From: CAVSWN01 sp046728115
Lineage (GTDB): Bacteria > Acidobacteriota > Vicinamibacteria > Vicinamibacterales > CAVVIG01
DNA: 19,356 bases
NCBI GenBank assembly: GCA_046728115.1
Contig: JBKPDW010000418.1
Span: 1-19,356 of the forward strand
Direction: 5' to 3'
Shown here: positions 7,134 to 14,949 of the stretch, piece after piece
How positions within the stretch are numbered: the first letter of the stretch is position 1
Layout of the letters: every line of letters begins with the position of its first letter
The notes under the pieces: model-generated
The model's database searches: none
Seen by the model: the letters and a program-made list of their open reading frames with translations, nothing else
Told to the model about the DNA's origin: nothing
Program-made: the position numbers and the translations under genes

Positions 7134-8966
7134 TCAGCGGTAGGCAGCGGCTTGAATGCCGTACAGCTCCGCGTACTGGCCTCTTCTCGCCATCAGCTCG
7201 TCGTGGGTCCCCACTTCCACGAGACGCGCGCCATCGAGCACAACGATGAGATCGGCCATGCGAACGGTCGAAAAACGGTGGGATACGAGGACGGTGATGC
7301 GGCCGCTTTTCGGCGCATCGGCGCCGCGCGCGGCCGCGGCATACCGCTCGAAGAGCGCGTGTTCCGTCTCCGCGTCGAGCGCGGCAGTCGGCTCGTCGAG
7401 CACGAGCACGAGCGGCTCATCGCGCATGAAACCGCGCGCCAGAGCGAGCTTCTGCCACTGACCGAACGATAGCTCGACTCCGCCCGGCCACGTCGGTCCG
7501 AGTTGCGTTTCGAGGCCGGACCTGAGCCCTTCGATGACATTACTGGCGCCAGCGCGGTCGACGGCTGTCACGACAGCGACGGCGTCATCCATTCGTGGCA
7601 CGTCGCCCAGACCGACCGTGTGCCCAGCACGAAATTCGAACCGGAAGAAATCCTGAAAGGCACCAGCAAGACGCGTCCGCCAATCGTTCGCCGGCAGGTG
7701 GGCCAGTGGCGTGTCGTCGATGAGGATCGACCCAGCCGAGGGCTCGTACATCTTCGACAGCAGTTTGATGAGCGTCGTCTTGCCGGCACCGTTTTCACCG
7801 ACTATCGCAATGACGGCGCCTGCCGGAAGCATCACAGACACATCGTCCAGCACGGGGCGTGACGTGCCCGGATACGCAAACGACACGTGGTCGAATCGAA
7901 TGCCTTTGCGCAACAGGCTCGGGACGGGTCGATCGCCGGAGGCCGCGACCGCGGCGGCATAGTCCTCGAGCCACGCGAGCCGGCGCGAACCGTCAGCCCA
8001 GAACCCGCTGAGGAATCCAATCTCGCCGACCGTGGCGCCGATGTACGCCGATAGCCGCGCGCCCGCGGCAAGCACCAGCAACACGTCGGCCGGTGGCGCA
8101 CCGAGGCCTGAGGACACGAAGACGATGGCTCCGACATACGCGGACCCGAAGATCGCCCACGCCAGCACGTGCCAGGCCGCCGAGCCCCACCGCGCGGCGG
8201 CAACCGGGCCGTACCATCGTTCCCACGTCGCCCGGCGTTCGCGCACGAGTCGGTCTCCAATTCCAGTCACCCGGACCTCTTTTCCGGGCGGCGCGGTGGT
8301 GGCGATCGTGAACAGGTGCCGAGAGAGTCGGTTCGCCTGGGCTCCGCGCTCCTGTGCAGCGCGCTCGACCTTGGGTCGCCAGGTCGATGTCACAACGGTC
8401 GGGATGGCAAAGACCGCCAGCAGAAAGAGCGAGGGATGAATCGACATGAGCAGCGCGAGCGTCACACCCAGCCGCAGCATCCACCCGAGTGTGGAGAACA
8501 ACGACATGTACATGTGATCGAGCACGAACACCTGATTGCGCAGCATCGACAGCCGATCGAGGTATTCGGGACGCTCCTGATGCGCGATGGTCCAGATTGA
8601 CGCCTGCAACTGCGCGACGTGCGACTCGAGCGCGATCGTGACCTTGTCGCGGAAGCGTCGCTGCACGCGCGTGCTGACGGTTCGCAGAAACCACGTCGCC
8701 GCGGTGGAGATGCCGAGGCCGATCGCGGCGCCCTGCACGAGGCCGGTTCGGTGTTCCAGAACGCCTTTGCCGAGCAGCATCAGCCACAACGCAAGGAGCG
8801 CGTCCGGCAAAGCTGCGAGCTGCGACAAGAGGAACGCGGCGCCCATCAACCCGGGTTCGTGACGGTATCCCAGCTTGCACAGCCGCCACATCGACGACAG
8901 CATCGGGGGCAGCGGCTCGATCTCGGGCGCCGCGGCGGCGCGATCGCGGTCAGGAGAGGACGTCAT
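7134..8966 (-). CDS. ABC transporter, fused permease/ATP-binding half-transporter (second subunit)
   Basis: A 610-residue ABC half-exporter: an N-terminal transmembrane domain (helices about 40-65, 78-98, 155-195, 265-290, 292-315) followed by a nucleotide-binding domain. Walker A is GENGAGKT (390-397), the Q-loop Gln is at 438 (AFQDFFRFEF), the signature is LSFGQWQKLALAR (499-511), Walker B is LVLVLDEPT (519-527) with the catalytic Glu present, and the switch His is in VSHRFST (about 561-567). All catalytic elements are intact. Its start overlaps the end of the upstream half-transporter gene by 17 bp, so the two are co-translated and probably form a heterodimer. There is no C39 peptidase domain. 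The style (FQDF, GQWQKLALAR) resembles exporters near peptide clusters, but no peptide precursor is visible here. Substrate unknown. It converges on the QueA-like gene. Confidence 0.9.
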   Translation of the reverse strand: MTSSPDRDRAAAAPEIEPLPPMLSSMWRLCKLGYRHEPGLMGAAFLLSQLAALPDALLALWLMLLGKGVLEHRTGLVQGAAIGLGISTAATWFLRTVSTRVQRRFRDKVTIALESHVAQLQASIWTIAHQERPEYLDRLSMLRNQVFVLDHMYMSLFSTLGWMLRLGVTLALLMSIHPSLFLLAVFAIPTVVTSTWRPKVERAAQERGAQANRLSRHLFTIATTAPPGKEVRVTGIGDRLVRERRATWERWYGPVAAARWGSAAWHVLAWAIFGSAYVGAIVFVSSGLGAPPADVLLVLAAGARLSAYIGATVGEIGFLSGFWADGSRRLAWLEDYAAAVAASGDRPVPSLLRKGIRFDHVSFAYPGTSRPVLDDVSVMLPAGAVIAIVGENGAGKTTLIKLLSKMYEPSAGSILIDDTPLAHLPANDWRTRLAGAFQDFFRFEFRAGHTVGLGDVPRMDDAVAVVTAVDRAGASNVIEGLRSGLETQLGPTWPGGVELSFGQWQKLALARGFMRDEPLVLVLDEPTAALDAETEHALFERYAAAARGADAPKSGRITVLVSHRFSTVRMADLIVVLDGARLVEVGTHDELMARRGQYAELYGIQAAAYR

Positions 8967-10746
8967 AGGTTGCGCCCTCCTCGTCGGTCGTCACGAAACG
9001 CTGCGCCTGCAGATCGAACATCGTGCGGTAGCGTCCGCCGAGCGCCACGAGCTGGTCGTGCGTGCCGAGCTCGATGACCCGCCCGTGCTCAAGTACGCAA
9101 ATCCGATCGGCGTGGCGCACCGTGGAGAAACGATGCGAAATCAGAATCGTCGTGCACTGGCGCGTGGCCGCGAGCAGGCGATCGAAGATCTCCGCTTCGC
9201 CGCGGACGTCGAGCTGCGCGGTGGGTTCGTCCAGCAGCACGACGCCGGCGCCGAGCGTGACGGCTGCGAGCGCGCGCGCGAGCGCGACGCGCTGCCATTG
9301 GCCGCCCGACAGGTCGGTGCCTCCCGTGTACCCGCGCGCCAGCACGGTGTCGAGCGCGGCCAGATCCGTCGCGCCTGCCGACTCGAGGGCCGCGCGCACG
9401 ACATCATCGGGCGCACCCGCCGGCGCCACGTTGTCGCGCAGCGGCAGCTCGAGGCGAATGAAATCCTGGAACACCGCCGCGACGCGCGAGCGCCAGGACG
9501 CGAGATCCAAGTCACGAATGTCGATGCCGTCGATCTCGATCGCGCCGGCCTGCGGATCGTACAAGCGGCACAGCAGCTTGGCGATCGTCGTCTTGCCGGC
9601 GCCGTTCTGGCCGACGATGGCGAGCGAGGAACCGGCAGGAACCGCGAGGTCGAAATGCTCGAGTACTGGTGGTCCACCGGGATACTCGAACGTGAGATCC
9701 CGTAGATGGATGCCGCGTGCAGGCATGGCGTTCGCGGAGCGGCTGCCCGACTGCAGTGCGCCTGCCGGACGCATCGCCGGTTCCAAGCGCAGTACAGCGG
9801 CGACGGGCGCGGCCGCGCCGTCGAGCGCCCAGCTGAATCCGCCGAAGGCGATCATCGACACGCTGACCACGCTCTGCATGTAGACGACTGCCTCGCCGAG
9901 CGTGATGCCGCCGCTGGCGACGGAGTTGGCCAGGGACCAGAACACCACGATATTCGCAGAGACGACGAGAAGCAGGCTCCAGACGACCGGCCGCTCCCGC
10001 AGGCGTGTCGCCGCGTACTGCAGCTCGTGCAGGCGCGTGCGTCTGGCGATGAAGCGGTCGATCGTCCAGCGGCCGAGGCCGAACAACCGCAACTCTTTGC
10101 TCGCCGGCGGATCCACGGCCAGCCGGTACGCGTAGTCCGCATCACGTTGCGCGCCGCGCACCTCGTCGGTGTTGCGATCGCGCCAGACGGCGCTCTCTCG
10201 CAGCAGCCAGTGCGTCGCGAGCCACGCGCCAGCGACAACAATCGGCGCCCACCATGCGTATCGGATCAGGATCACGGCGCACGCGATGCCGCCCAGCATC
10301 TCGGTCATTCCGTTCGCGATGAAGTCCAGGGCGATAAAGAGCGGCGGTCCCGTCATCCCGAGGTCGAAATCGCGCGCAACCGTGAGGTCGCTCGTGAGTG
10401 CCGGATCCTCGAGATGCCCCATGCCGGGCGGGCGCACGCAGGCTTCCGTCAGGCGATCGTAGAGCCACGCAGCCGTGCGATCGCCGAGATTGGCGCTGAG
10501 CGCCTGGTGAATCGGGCCGAGCACCTGCAGCGATACGAAGACGATTCCGACGAGCGCGAGCGGCCAGGCGAGCGGATCGCCTTTCTGCACCGCGCCGACG
10601 AGCCAGCCCATCGCGATCGCGAAGATCGCCGGCAGAATGCCTCGAAGCACGAGGACGATCCACCAGAGCGTCGCGAGACCACTGTCGGCCTTGGGCAAGG
10701 CAGCGAAGAACTGCCACTCCTTGCGAGCCCTCAGGCGCTGAAACAC
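8950..10746 (-). CDS. ABC transporter, fused permease/ATP-binding half-transporter (first subunit)
   Basis: A 598-residue half-exporter, partner of the gene it overlaps. The transmembrane domain has helices at about 26-50, 60-78, 135-162, 166-183, 254-275 and 285-305. The nucleotide-binding domain has Walker A GQNGAGKT (379-386), Q-loop Gln427 in VFQDFIRLEL, signature LSGGQWQRVALARAL (479-493), Walker B GVVLLDEPT (501-509) and switch His538 in ISHRFSTV. Both ATP sites of the presumed heterodimer therefore look catalytically competent. It starts 97 bp after the TRAP membrane-subunit stop on the same strand, so read-through from the TRAP operon is possible, but the gap is long enough for its own promoter. 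No strong ribosome binding site is seen before the ATG at 10746. Confidence 0.9.
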   Translation of the reverse strand: MFQRLRARKEWQFFAALPKADSGLATLWWIVLVLRGILPAIFAIAMGWLVGAVQKGDPLAWPLALVGIVFVSLQVLGPIHQALSANLGDRTAAWLYDRLTEACVRPPGMGHLEDPALTSDLTVARDFDLGMTGPPLFIALDFIANGMTEMLGGIACAVILIRYAWWAPIVVAGAWLATHWLLRESAVWRDRNTDEVRGAQRDADYAYRLAVDPPASKELRLFGLGRWTIDRFIARRTRLHELQYAATRLRERPVVWSLLLVVSANIVVFWSLANSVASGGITLGEAVVYMQSVVSVSMIAFGGFSWALDGAAAPVAAVLRLEPAMRPAGALQSGSRSANAMPARGIHLRDLTFEYPGGPPVLEHFDLAVPAGSSLAIVGQNGAGKTTIAKLLCRLYDPQAGAIEIDGIDIRDLDLASWRSRVAAVFQDFIRLELPLRDNVAPAGAPDDVVRAALESAGATDLAALDTVLARGYTGGTDLSGGQWQRVALARALAAVTLGAGVVLLDEPTAQLDVRGEAEIFDRLLAATRQCTTILISHRFSTVRHADRICVLEHGRVIELGTHDQLVALGGRYRTMFDLQAQRFVTTDEEGATYDVLS

Positions 10747-10843
10747 GACGGCATGATAGCGCTTCGCGACGCGCGTGATGTCCGGCCGCAGCCGGGTCGT
10801 CGATAATGTCCGGCTTCAGTCGGTATCCGGCGTCAGCCTCACG
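10747..10843 (-). other. intergenic gap between TRAP operon and ABC exporter genes
   Basis: 97 bp without a gene. It contains two copies of ATGTCCGGC (10778-10786 and 10806-10814, 28 bp apart) and a weak inverted repeat AGCCGG/CCGGCT (10790-10795 and 10810-10815). There is no U-tract. It could hold a promoter or a processing site; no function can be assigned. Confidence 0.3.
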
Positions 10844-12772
10844 CTACCCGCGCCCCAGCAAGGAGAGGAGTCCTGTCGTCAGCCACGGCACGTAGGTGAT
10901 CACCAGCACGCCAAAACCGAGAATCGCCATCATCGGGAGCGCCGCGCCGCACACTTCGAGCACGGGACGCTTGAATCGGTAGGACGCCAGGAAAATATTC
11001 AGACCGACGAGCGGCGTGAGAAAACCGAGCTCGAGGTTGGCGATGAAGATGATCCCCAGATGCACCGGGTGAACGCCAAACGCGGCACCAAGCGGCACGA
11101 TGAGCGGAACGACGACGACGATGGCGGCGAAGATTTCCATCAGCCAGCCGACCGCAAGCAGGAACAGGTTCAACACGAGCAGGAACGTGAGGCGCGAGGT
11201 GATGTGCCCGCGCGCCCATTCCAGCAGCTTTGCCGGCACCTGCGCGCCCACGAGATAATTCGTCAGGCCCACCGCGACGCCGAGGATGATCAGCACGCCG
11301 CCAATCACGGTGACGCACTCGCTGAAGGCGCGCAGCAGCGTGCGCGGCGTCATATCGCGATGGATGACGGCCTGCACGAACAATGCATACAGCGCCGTCA
11401 GCGCGGACGCTTCGACGGCCGTCGCCAGGCCGCTGAACATCGCGACGAGCACGAGCGCCGGCATCGCCAGTTCCCACTTCGCCTCCCACAGCGCCGCGGC
11501 CGCTTCCTTCCGGCGGAACGGATATCGGCCTGCCTTCGAGACCAGCCCCTCGCGCACGCCGTACGCGGCGACCAGGGCCGTGAGCAGGATCCCCGGCAGG
11601 ATGCCGCCGATGAAGATGTCCTCGATCGGAATCTGGGCCACGACCGCGTACAAAATCAGCGGCAGCGCCGGCGGGAGCAAGAGCCCGAGCGAACCTGACG
11701 CGGTCATCAATCCGAGCGCAAAGCGTTCGCGGTAGCCGTCCCTCAGGAGCGCGGGGAACAGCACGCCGCCAAGGGCGAGAATCGTCACGCCGGAGCCGCC
11801 GGTGAACACCGTGAAGAACGAGCACAGCACTGCGCAGACAACCGCTGTTCCCCCTGGAATCCAGCCGAACCAGGCGCGGAAGACCCGCAGCAGACGCTCG
11901 GACGCCCTCCCCTCGGCCAGCAGAAATCCGGCGAGCGTGAAGAGCGGAATCGCCGGCAAGGTCGGCGACACGCTGAGCGAATAGGTCTCGATCAGGATCG
12001 TGGCCGGCGTCACGCCGTCGTGCATGAAGAGGAACGCCGCCGTGCCGCCGAGAATGGCGAAGAGCGGCGCGCCCGCCACCGCCGACGCCACGATGATGGC
12101 GAATCCAAACCAGAGCGAGTGGGATTCGAGAATGGACGGCACGCGGATGATGAGCACGCCCACGAGAAGCCCGACTGCGGCGAGGCTTCGATCGAGCCAC
12201 ACCGCGCGCTCCGCTGATGCGCTCGCGCTGCTCGCCGAAATTTCGCTCAGCCGTCCGGTGTTCCAGACGATGCGCAGCGCGATGAGGACGAATGTGACGG
12301 GCAGAACGATCTGCGCGACCCATGTGGGGATGTCGGCGCCGATCGTCGTACCGGCTTCGCGTTCGATCGATGTCATCTGATACCCGCCCCACGCGAGCAC
12401 GATTGCCGACCACGCGCCGAATGCCGCGGCGAGAATATCCGCGGCGCGCCGCCAGGGGCCTGGCGGAATGAACGTGCCGGTGGCCAGCGCGAGCAGCTTT
12501 CCTTCGCGGGCCGCGATCGCGGCGCCGAGAAAGCCCACCCAGAGCGTCAGGTGTTGAACGACGGGACCTGACGCAGGAATGCCGCGGCCGAAGGCACGCC
12601 GCGACACGATTTCGGCAAGGGGCAGCACGACCATCGCCAGGAGCGCCAATGAACCGAGGGTGTCTTCAGCTGCCTTCGCGACTGTCAAGAGCCGCCAGCC
12701 GGCCGTCGACTTCGCTCGGGCTGACCCTGAGCCTGCCGGAGGGTCACCAGTCGCCGCGGGCGACTGATTCAT
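10844..12772 (-). CDS. TRAP transporter fused membrane protein DctQ-DctM
   Basis: A 642-residue inner-membrane protein that joins the small (DctQ, about residues 28-175) and large (DctM, about 205-640) TRAP subunits in one chain. The DctQ part has four helices with the family features VVLPLAEIVSRRAFGRGIPA and HLTLWVGFLGAAIAAREGKL. The DctM part shows PLFTLAGFLLAEG, FTGGSGVTILALGGVLFPAL, LGLLLPPALPLILYAVVAQI and a C-terminal GLNIFLASY. TRAP systems import solutes using an ion gradient and a periplasmic receptor. The ATG overlaps the receptor stop (ATGA, 12769-12772), so the two are translationally coupled. Fused QM subunits are known, e.g. in sialic-acid TRAP systems, but this one accompanies an unusual receptor. 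Confidence 0.92.
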   Translation of the reverse strand: MNQSPAATGDPPAGSGSARAKSTAGWRLLTVAKAAEDTLGSLALLAMVVLPLAEIVSRRAFGRGIPASGPVVQHLTLWVGFLGAAIAAREGKLLALATGTFIPPGPWRRAADILAAAFGAWSAIVLAWGGYQMTSIEREAGTTIGADIPTWVAQIVLPVTFVLIALRIVWNTGRLSEISASSASASAERAVWLDRSLAAVGLLVGVLIIRVPSILESHSLWFGFAIIVASAVAGAPLFAILGGTAAFLFMHDGVTPATILIETYSLSVSPTLPAIPLFTLAGFLLAEGRASERLLRVFRAWFGWIPGGTAVVCAVLCSFFTVFTGGSGVTILALGGVLFPALLRDGYRERFALGLMTASGSLGLLLPPALPLILYAVVAQIPIEDIFIGGILPGILLTALVAAYGVREGLVSKAGRYPFRRKEAAAALWEAKWELAMPALVLVAMFSGLATAVEASALTALYALFVQAVIHRDMTPRTLLRAFSECVTVIGGVLIILGVAVGLTNYLVGAQVPAKLLEWARGHITSRLTFLLVLNLFLLAVGWLMEIFAAIVVVVPLIVPLGAAFGVHPVHLGIIFIANLELGFLTPLVGLNIFLASYRFKRPVLEVCGAALPMMAILGFGVLVITYVPWLTTGLLSLLGRG

Positions 12773-13767
12773 TTCTTTGAAGGATTCTGCTTGCGGAATT
12801 CGTCGCGAGCCTTGACGGCCAAATCAAAGATGTCCTGCGGCACCATCTCGCCGCGCATCGTGTTCGCGAAGTTGTCAACCTGCGTGCGCCACTCCGGCCC
12901 CGTGGCTTTGGTGACGGTGAGGCCCTGCTTGACCATCACGGCCACGGCATCGGCATCCTGCTTCGGCACGTCTACCTCGAGACGCTTCTCGACGCCTGCA
13001 GCGGACTCGAGGAGCTTCGGTCGATCTGCCTCGGGAATGCTCTTCCACGCCTTGCTGGTGATGACGCTCGCGCCGACGATCGGCGCGAGGCCGATGTCGA
13101 GCATGTACGGCGTCTGCCGATACCACTGGAACATCATCGCCGCGAGCGGCGGCGTCGGCAGGCCTTCCAGCATGCCGGTCGTCAGGCCCGTCATGATGTC
13201 GGTCATCGCCATCGCGCGCGGCTCGAAGCCGTTGGCCTTGAACCACTGCACCATCTTGTCGTTGCCCGACGATGTCCAGAGCTTGATGCGCTTCAGATCG
13301 GCGACGGTCTGCACCGGCGTCTTGGTGAACACCTGCGTCCACCCGCCGGATCCCCAATTGAGGAGCACGAATCCCTTCTGCTCCATCCGCTGCCGGATGA
13401 CCGGCGTGAGCTTGGCGATGACGTAGTACAGCTCGTCGTACGAGGCGAAGAAGAACGGGATGTCGAAGACGTTGAACGCCGCGTCGATGCTGCCGAGGCC
13501 GACCGCAGTGAACGATGCGGCCTGCAACGCATCGAGCCGCATTTTGCGAAGCACCATGGGCTCGTCGCCCTGCGACCCGCCGCCGTACACGATAACCGTC
13601 ACGCGGCCGCCGGTGGCGGTCTTCCACTCTTCCGCCATCTGCTGCAGGTGCTTGTCCCACACGGAATTCTGCGGCACGATGGTCGCCAGCTTGATGGCCT
13701 GCGCGTAGGCGCCGTTCGCGCACGCGAGGACCGCCACGCACAGGAGCGTGCTGACGCGCGACTTCAC
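12769..13767 (-). CDS. TRAP transporter substrate-binding protein, DctP family, atypical
   Basis: A 332-residue periplasmic receptor. I place the start at GTG 13767, because AGAGGAAG lies about 10 nt upstream and a typical signal peptide follows (SRVSTLLCVAVLACANGAYA, cleavage after AYA near residue 22). The longer in-frame extension to 14055 would run through the upstream gene and is rejected. DctP features: IKLATIVPQNSVWDKHL, then MAEEWKTATGGRVTVIVYGG, IDAAFNVFDIPFFF, and AMTDIMTGLTTGMLEGLPTP. The canonical DLKGLKIRVP motif, whose Arg binds the ligand carboxylate in SiaP and DctP, reads DLKRIKLWTS here: Trp164 stands in the Arg position. The ligand may therefore not be a simple carboxylate. 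Its GTG lies 2 bp after the stop of the two-domain beta-protein gene, so translation is coupled to it. Confidence 0.88.
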   Translation of the reverse strand: MKSRVSTLLCVAVLACANGAYAQAIKLATIVPQNSVWDKHLQQMAEEWKTATGGRVTVIVYGGGSQGDEPMVLRKMRLDALQAASFTAVGLGSIDAAFNVFDIPFFFASYDELYYVIAKLTPVIRQRMEQKGFVLLNWGSGGWTQVFTKTPVQTVADLKRIKLWTSSGNDKMVQWFKANGFEPRAMAMTDIMTGLTTGMLEGLPTPPLAAMMFQWYRQTPYMLDIGLAPIVGASVITSKAWKSIPEADRPKLLESAAGVEKRLEVDVPKQDADAVAVMVKQGLTVTKATGPEWRTQVDNFANTMRGEMVPQDIFDLAVKARDEFRKQNPSKK

Positions 13768-13769
13768 CG

Positions 13770-14501
13770 TTACTGCTTCCTCTTCGCCGAGAATTCCATC
13801 ATGCCCACGCCCTGGATGTCGGCCTGGCCGTTGACGATCTGATCGCCCTGGAGGGCGCCGGTCAACGTGACGTTCATGCTGCCCTGCGGCGTCTGAGCCG
13901 TTAACGTCAGCTTGATCGCGTTGCCATCGAACGTGCCGCTCACGGGCACTTCGCCCATCTGGCTCGAGAACGTTCCCGACAGCGTGCCGGCGTCGTCGGT
14001 CAGCTTGGCGCTCGCAGGGAAATCGCCTTGTGGGGTCTTGAACGTCACGTCCCATTCACCAGCCGCGCCGCCCGCACCAGAGGCTGGCGAAGGCGCCGCC
14101 CCGTTCGACGCCGCTGGGGCGGGGGCGGCCGTCGCCGTTTCTGCTCGCTTCGCGGTCCACTGTCCTTCGGCCATTCCGCCGAAGTTCGCAGTTCCCGTAA
14201 TCGACTCGCCTTCGACCTTGCCGTTCATGGTGATGTCGATCATCTGACCCTGGAACGGAAGCGTGTAGTTGAACTTCAGATCGTTGCCGTTGATCGTGCC
14301 TTCAAACGGCAACTCGCCCATCTGGGTCTTGAATACCCCTTTCACCTTGTCGCCGTCCTGGGTAAGCGTGACTTTGAGGCTATTGGTGCCCTGCGGTGAC
14401 GTGATGGACACATCCCAGTCGCCGGTCACGCTCGTTTGGGCAGACGCGGAGGTCGCAAGCAGCAGCGCCAGCGACGCGAACAGAATCCCTGCACGATTCA
14501 T
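13770..14501 (-). CDS. secreted protein with two tandem lipocalin-like beta domains, unknown function
   Basis: A 243-residue exported protein. The start at 14501 is chosen because AGGAG lies 7 nt upstream and a clean signal peptide follows (NRAGILFASLALLLATSASA, cut before QTSV). A start 7 codons further upstream exists but lacks this spacing. Two similar domains follow: 27-119 (GDWDVSITSPQG, GVFKTQMGELPFEGTINGND, ITGTANFGGMAEGQWTAKR) and 148-241 (GEWDVTFKTPQGD, GTFSSQMGEVPVSGTFDGNA, EFSAKRK). They are joined by an Ala/Pro/Gly-rich linker (120-147). The alternating pattern predicts a small beta-barrel or sandwich. It is the second gene of the TRAP operon, 2 bp before the receptor. It may bind the same ligand or shuttle it across the periplasm; this is inference from linkage and fold style only. 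Confidence 0.85.
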   Translation of the reverse strand: MNRAGILFASLALLLATSASAQTSVTGDWDVSITSPQGTNSLKVTLTQDGDKVKGVFKTQMGELPFEGTINGNDLKFNYTLPFQGQMIDITMNGKVEGESITGTANFGGMAEGQWTAKRAETATAAPAPAASNGAAPSPASGAGGAAGEWDVTFKTPQGDFPASAKLTDDAGTLSGTFSSQMGEVPVSGTFDGNAIKLTLTAQTPQGSMNVTLTGALQGDQIVNGQADIQGVGMMEFSAKRKQ

Positions 14502-14518
14502 ACGCCAACTCCTGGTTT

Positions 14519-14574
14519 CCAATCCCGATCCGAACCCCAGTCCCGAATGCCCAATCCCTGACCCCTAACCCCTG
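14519..14574 (-). repeat. degenerate heptamer tandem repeat, 8 units (STRR-like)
   Basis: Eight consecutive 7-bp units. On the plus strand they read CCAATCC, CGATCCG, AACCCCA, GTCCCGA, ATGCCCA, ATCCCTG, ACCCCTA, ACCCCTG. On the minus (coding) strand the consensus is GGGNTTN. It fills the gap between the single-domain and two-domain beta-protein genes and is therefore in their shared mRNA. The pattern resembles the heptanucleotide STRR repeats described in cyanobacteria and is the same type as the array at 16482-16536. Confidence 0.75.
14550..14572 (-). promoter_or_regulatory. G-quadruplex motif in the TRAP operon transcript
   Basis: The minus strand reads GGGG-TTA-GGGG-TCA-GGG-ATT-GGG: four G-runs with three 3-nt loops, which meets the standard G4 pattern. 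It stands on the RNA-like strand about 50 nt before the start of the two-domain protein, within the heptamer repeat, and could modulate expression of the downstream TRAP genes. The effect is inferred. Confidence 0.55.
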
Positions 14575-14577
14575 TCC

Positions 14578-14949
14578 TCAAGGATTCCTGGAGACTCGTC
14601 GTGCGCTCAACGAGCCTTCGCCGATATTGCCGAGCCGGGCGATGCCTTCGATCGTTTCTCCAGCGACGGTGCCCTTCATGACGATTTCCAATTGCTCGCC
14701 GTCTTCGGGGACGACCCAGCTCACGGTGATCTGATTGCCCTCGATCGAGCCCTTCGCCGGGAACTCTCCGTACTCATCGACTACGCGACCGGTGAGTGTA
14801 CGTCCGTTCTGGTTAATCGTCATGTTGACGGCGTGATCGCCCGAAGGCGAGACGAACTCGACACGCCAGTTGCCCGCAACGTCGGCCTGGGCCAAGGCCG
14901 CCGTGGTCGTGATGCCGAACATGAGTACAAACGACGCCAACAGACGCAT
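14578..14949 (-). CDS. secreted single-domain lipocalin-like beta protein, paralogue of the next gene
   Basis: A 123-residue exported protein with signal peptide RLLASFVLMFGITTTAALA, cut before QADV. It then has one copy of the domain found twice in the downstream gene: GNWRVEFVSPSGDHAVNMTI, GRVVDEYGEFPAKGSIEGNQ, then VKGTVAGETIEGIARLG-like ending GEGSLSARR. The order of features (G-x-W-D/R-V, S/T-P-x-G, MGE/YGE-x-P, GTI/GSI-x-G-N, a final S-x-x-x-R) matches both domains of the paralogue, so the two genes arose by duplication. It is the first gene of the four-gene TRAP operon. The Shine-Dalgarno before the ATG at 14949 is poor. No function is known for this family; a ligand-binding role is a guess from fold style. 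Confidence 0.82.
   Translation of the reverse strand: MRLLASFVLMFGITTTAALAQADVAGNWRVEFVSPSGDHAVNMTINQNGRTLTGRVVDEYGEFPAKGSIEGNQITVSWVVPEDGEQLEIVMKGTVAGETIEGIARLGNIGEGSLSARRVSRNP

Noticed and set aside
13768..14055. Extension of the DctP gene upstream to 14055
   Set aside because: The extra 96 codons run through the two-domain beta-protein gene in another frame and would bury the signal peptide; GTG 13767 has a ribosome binding site and signal peptide.
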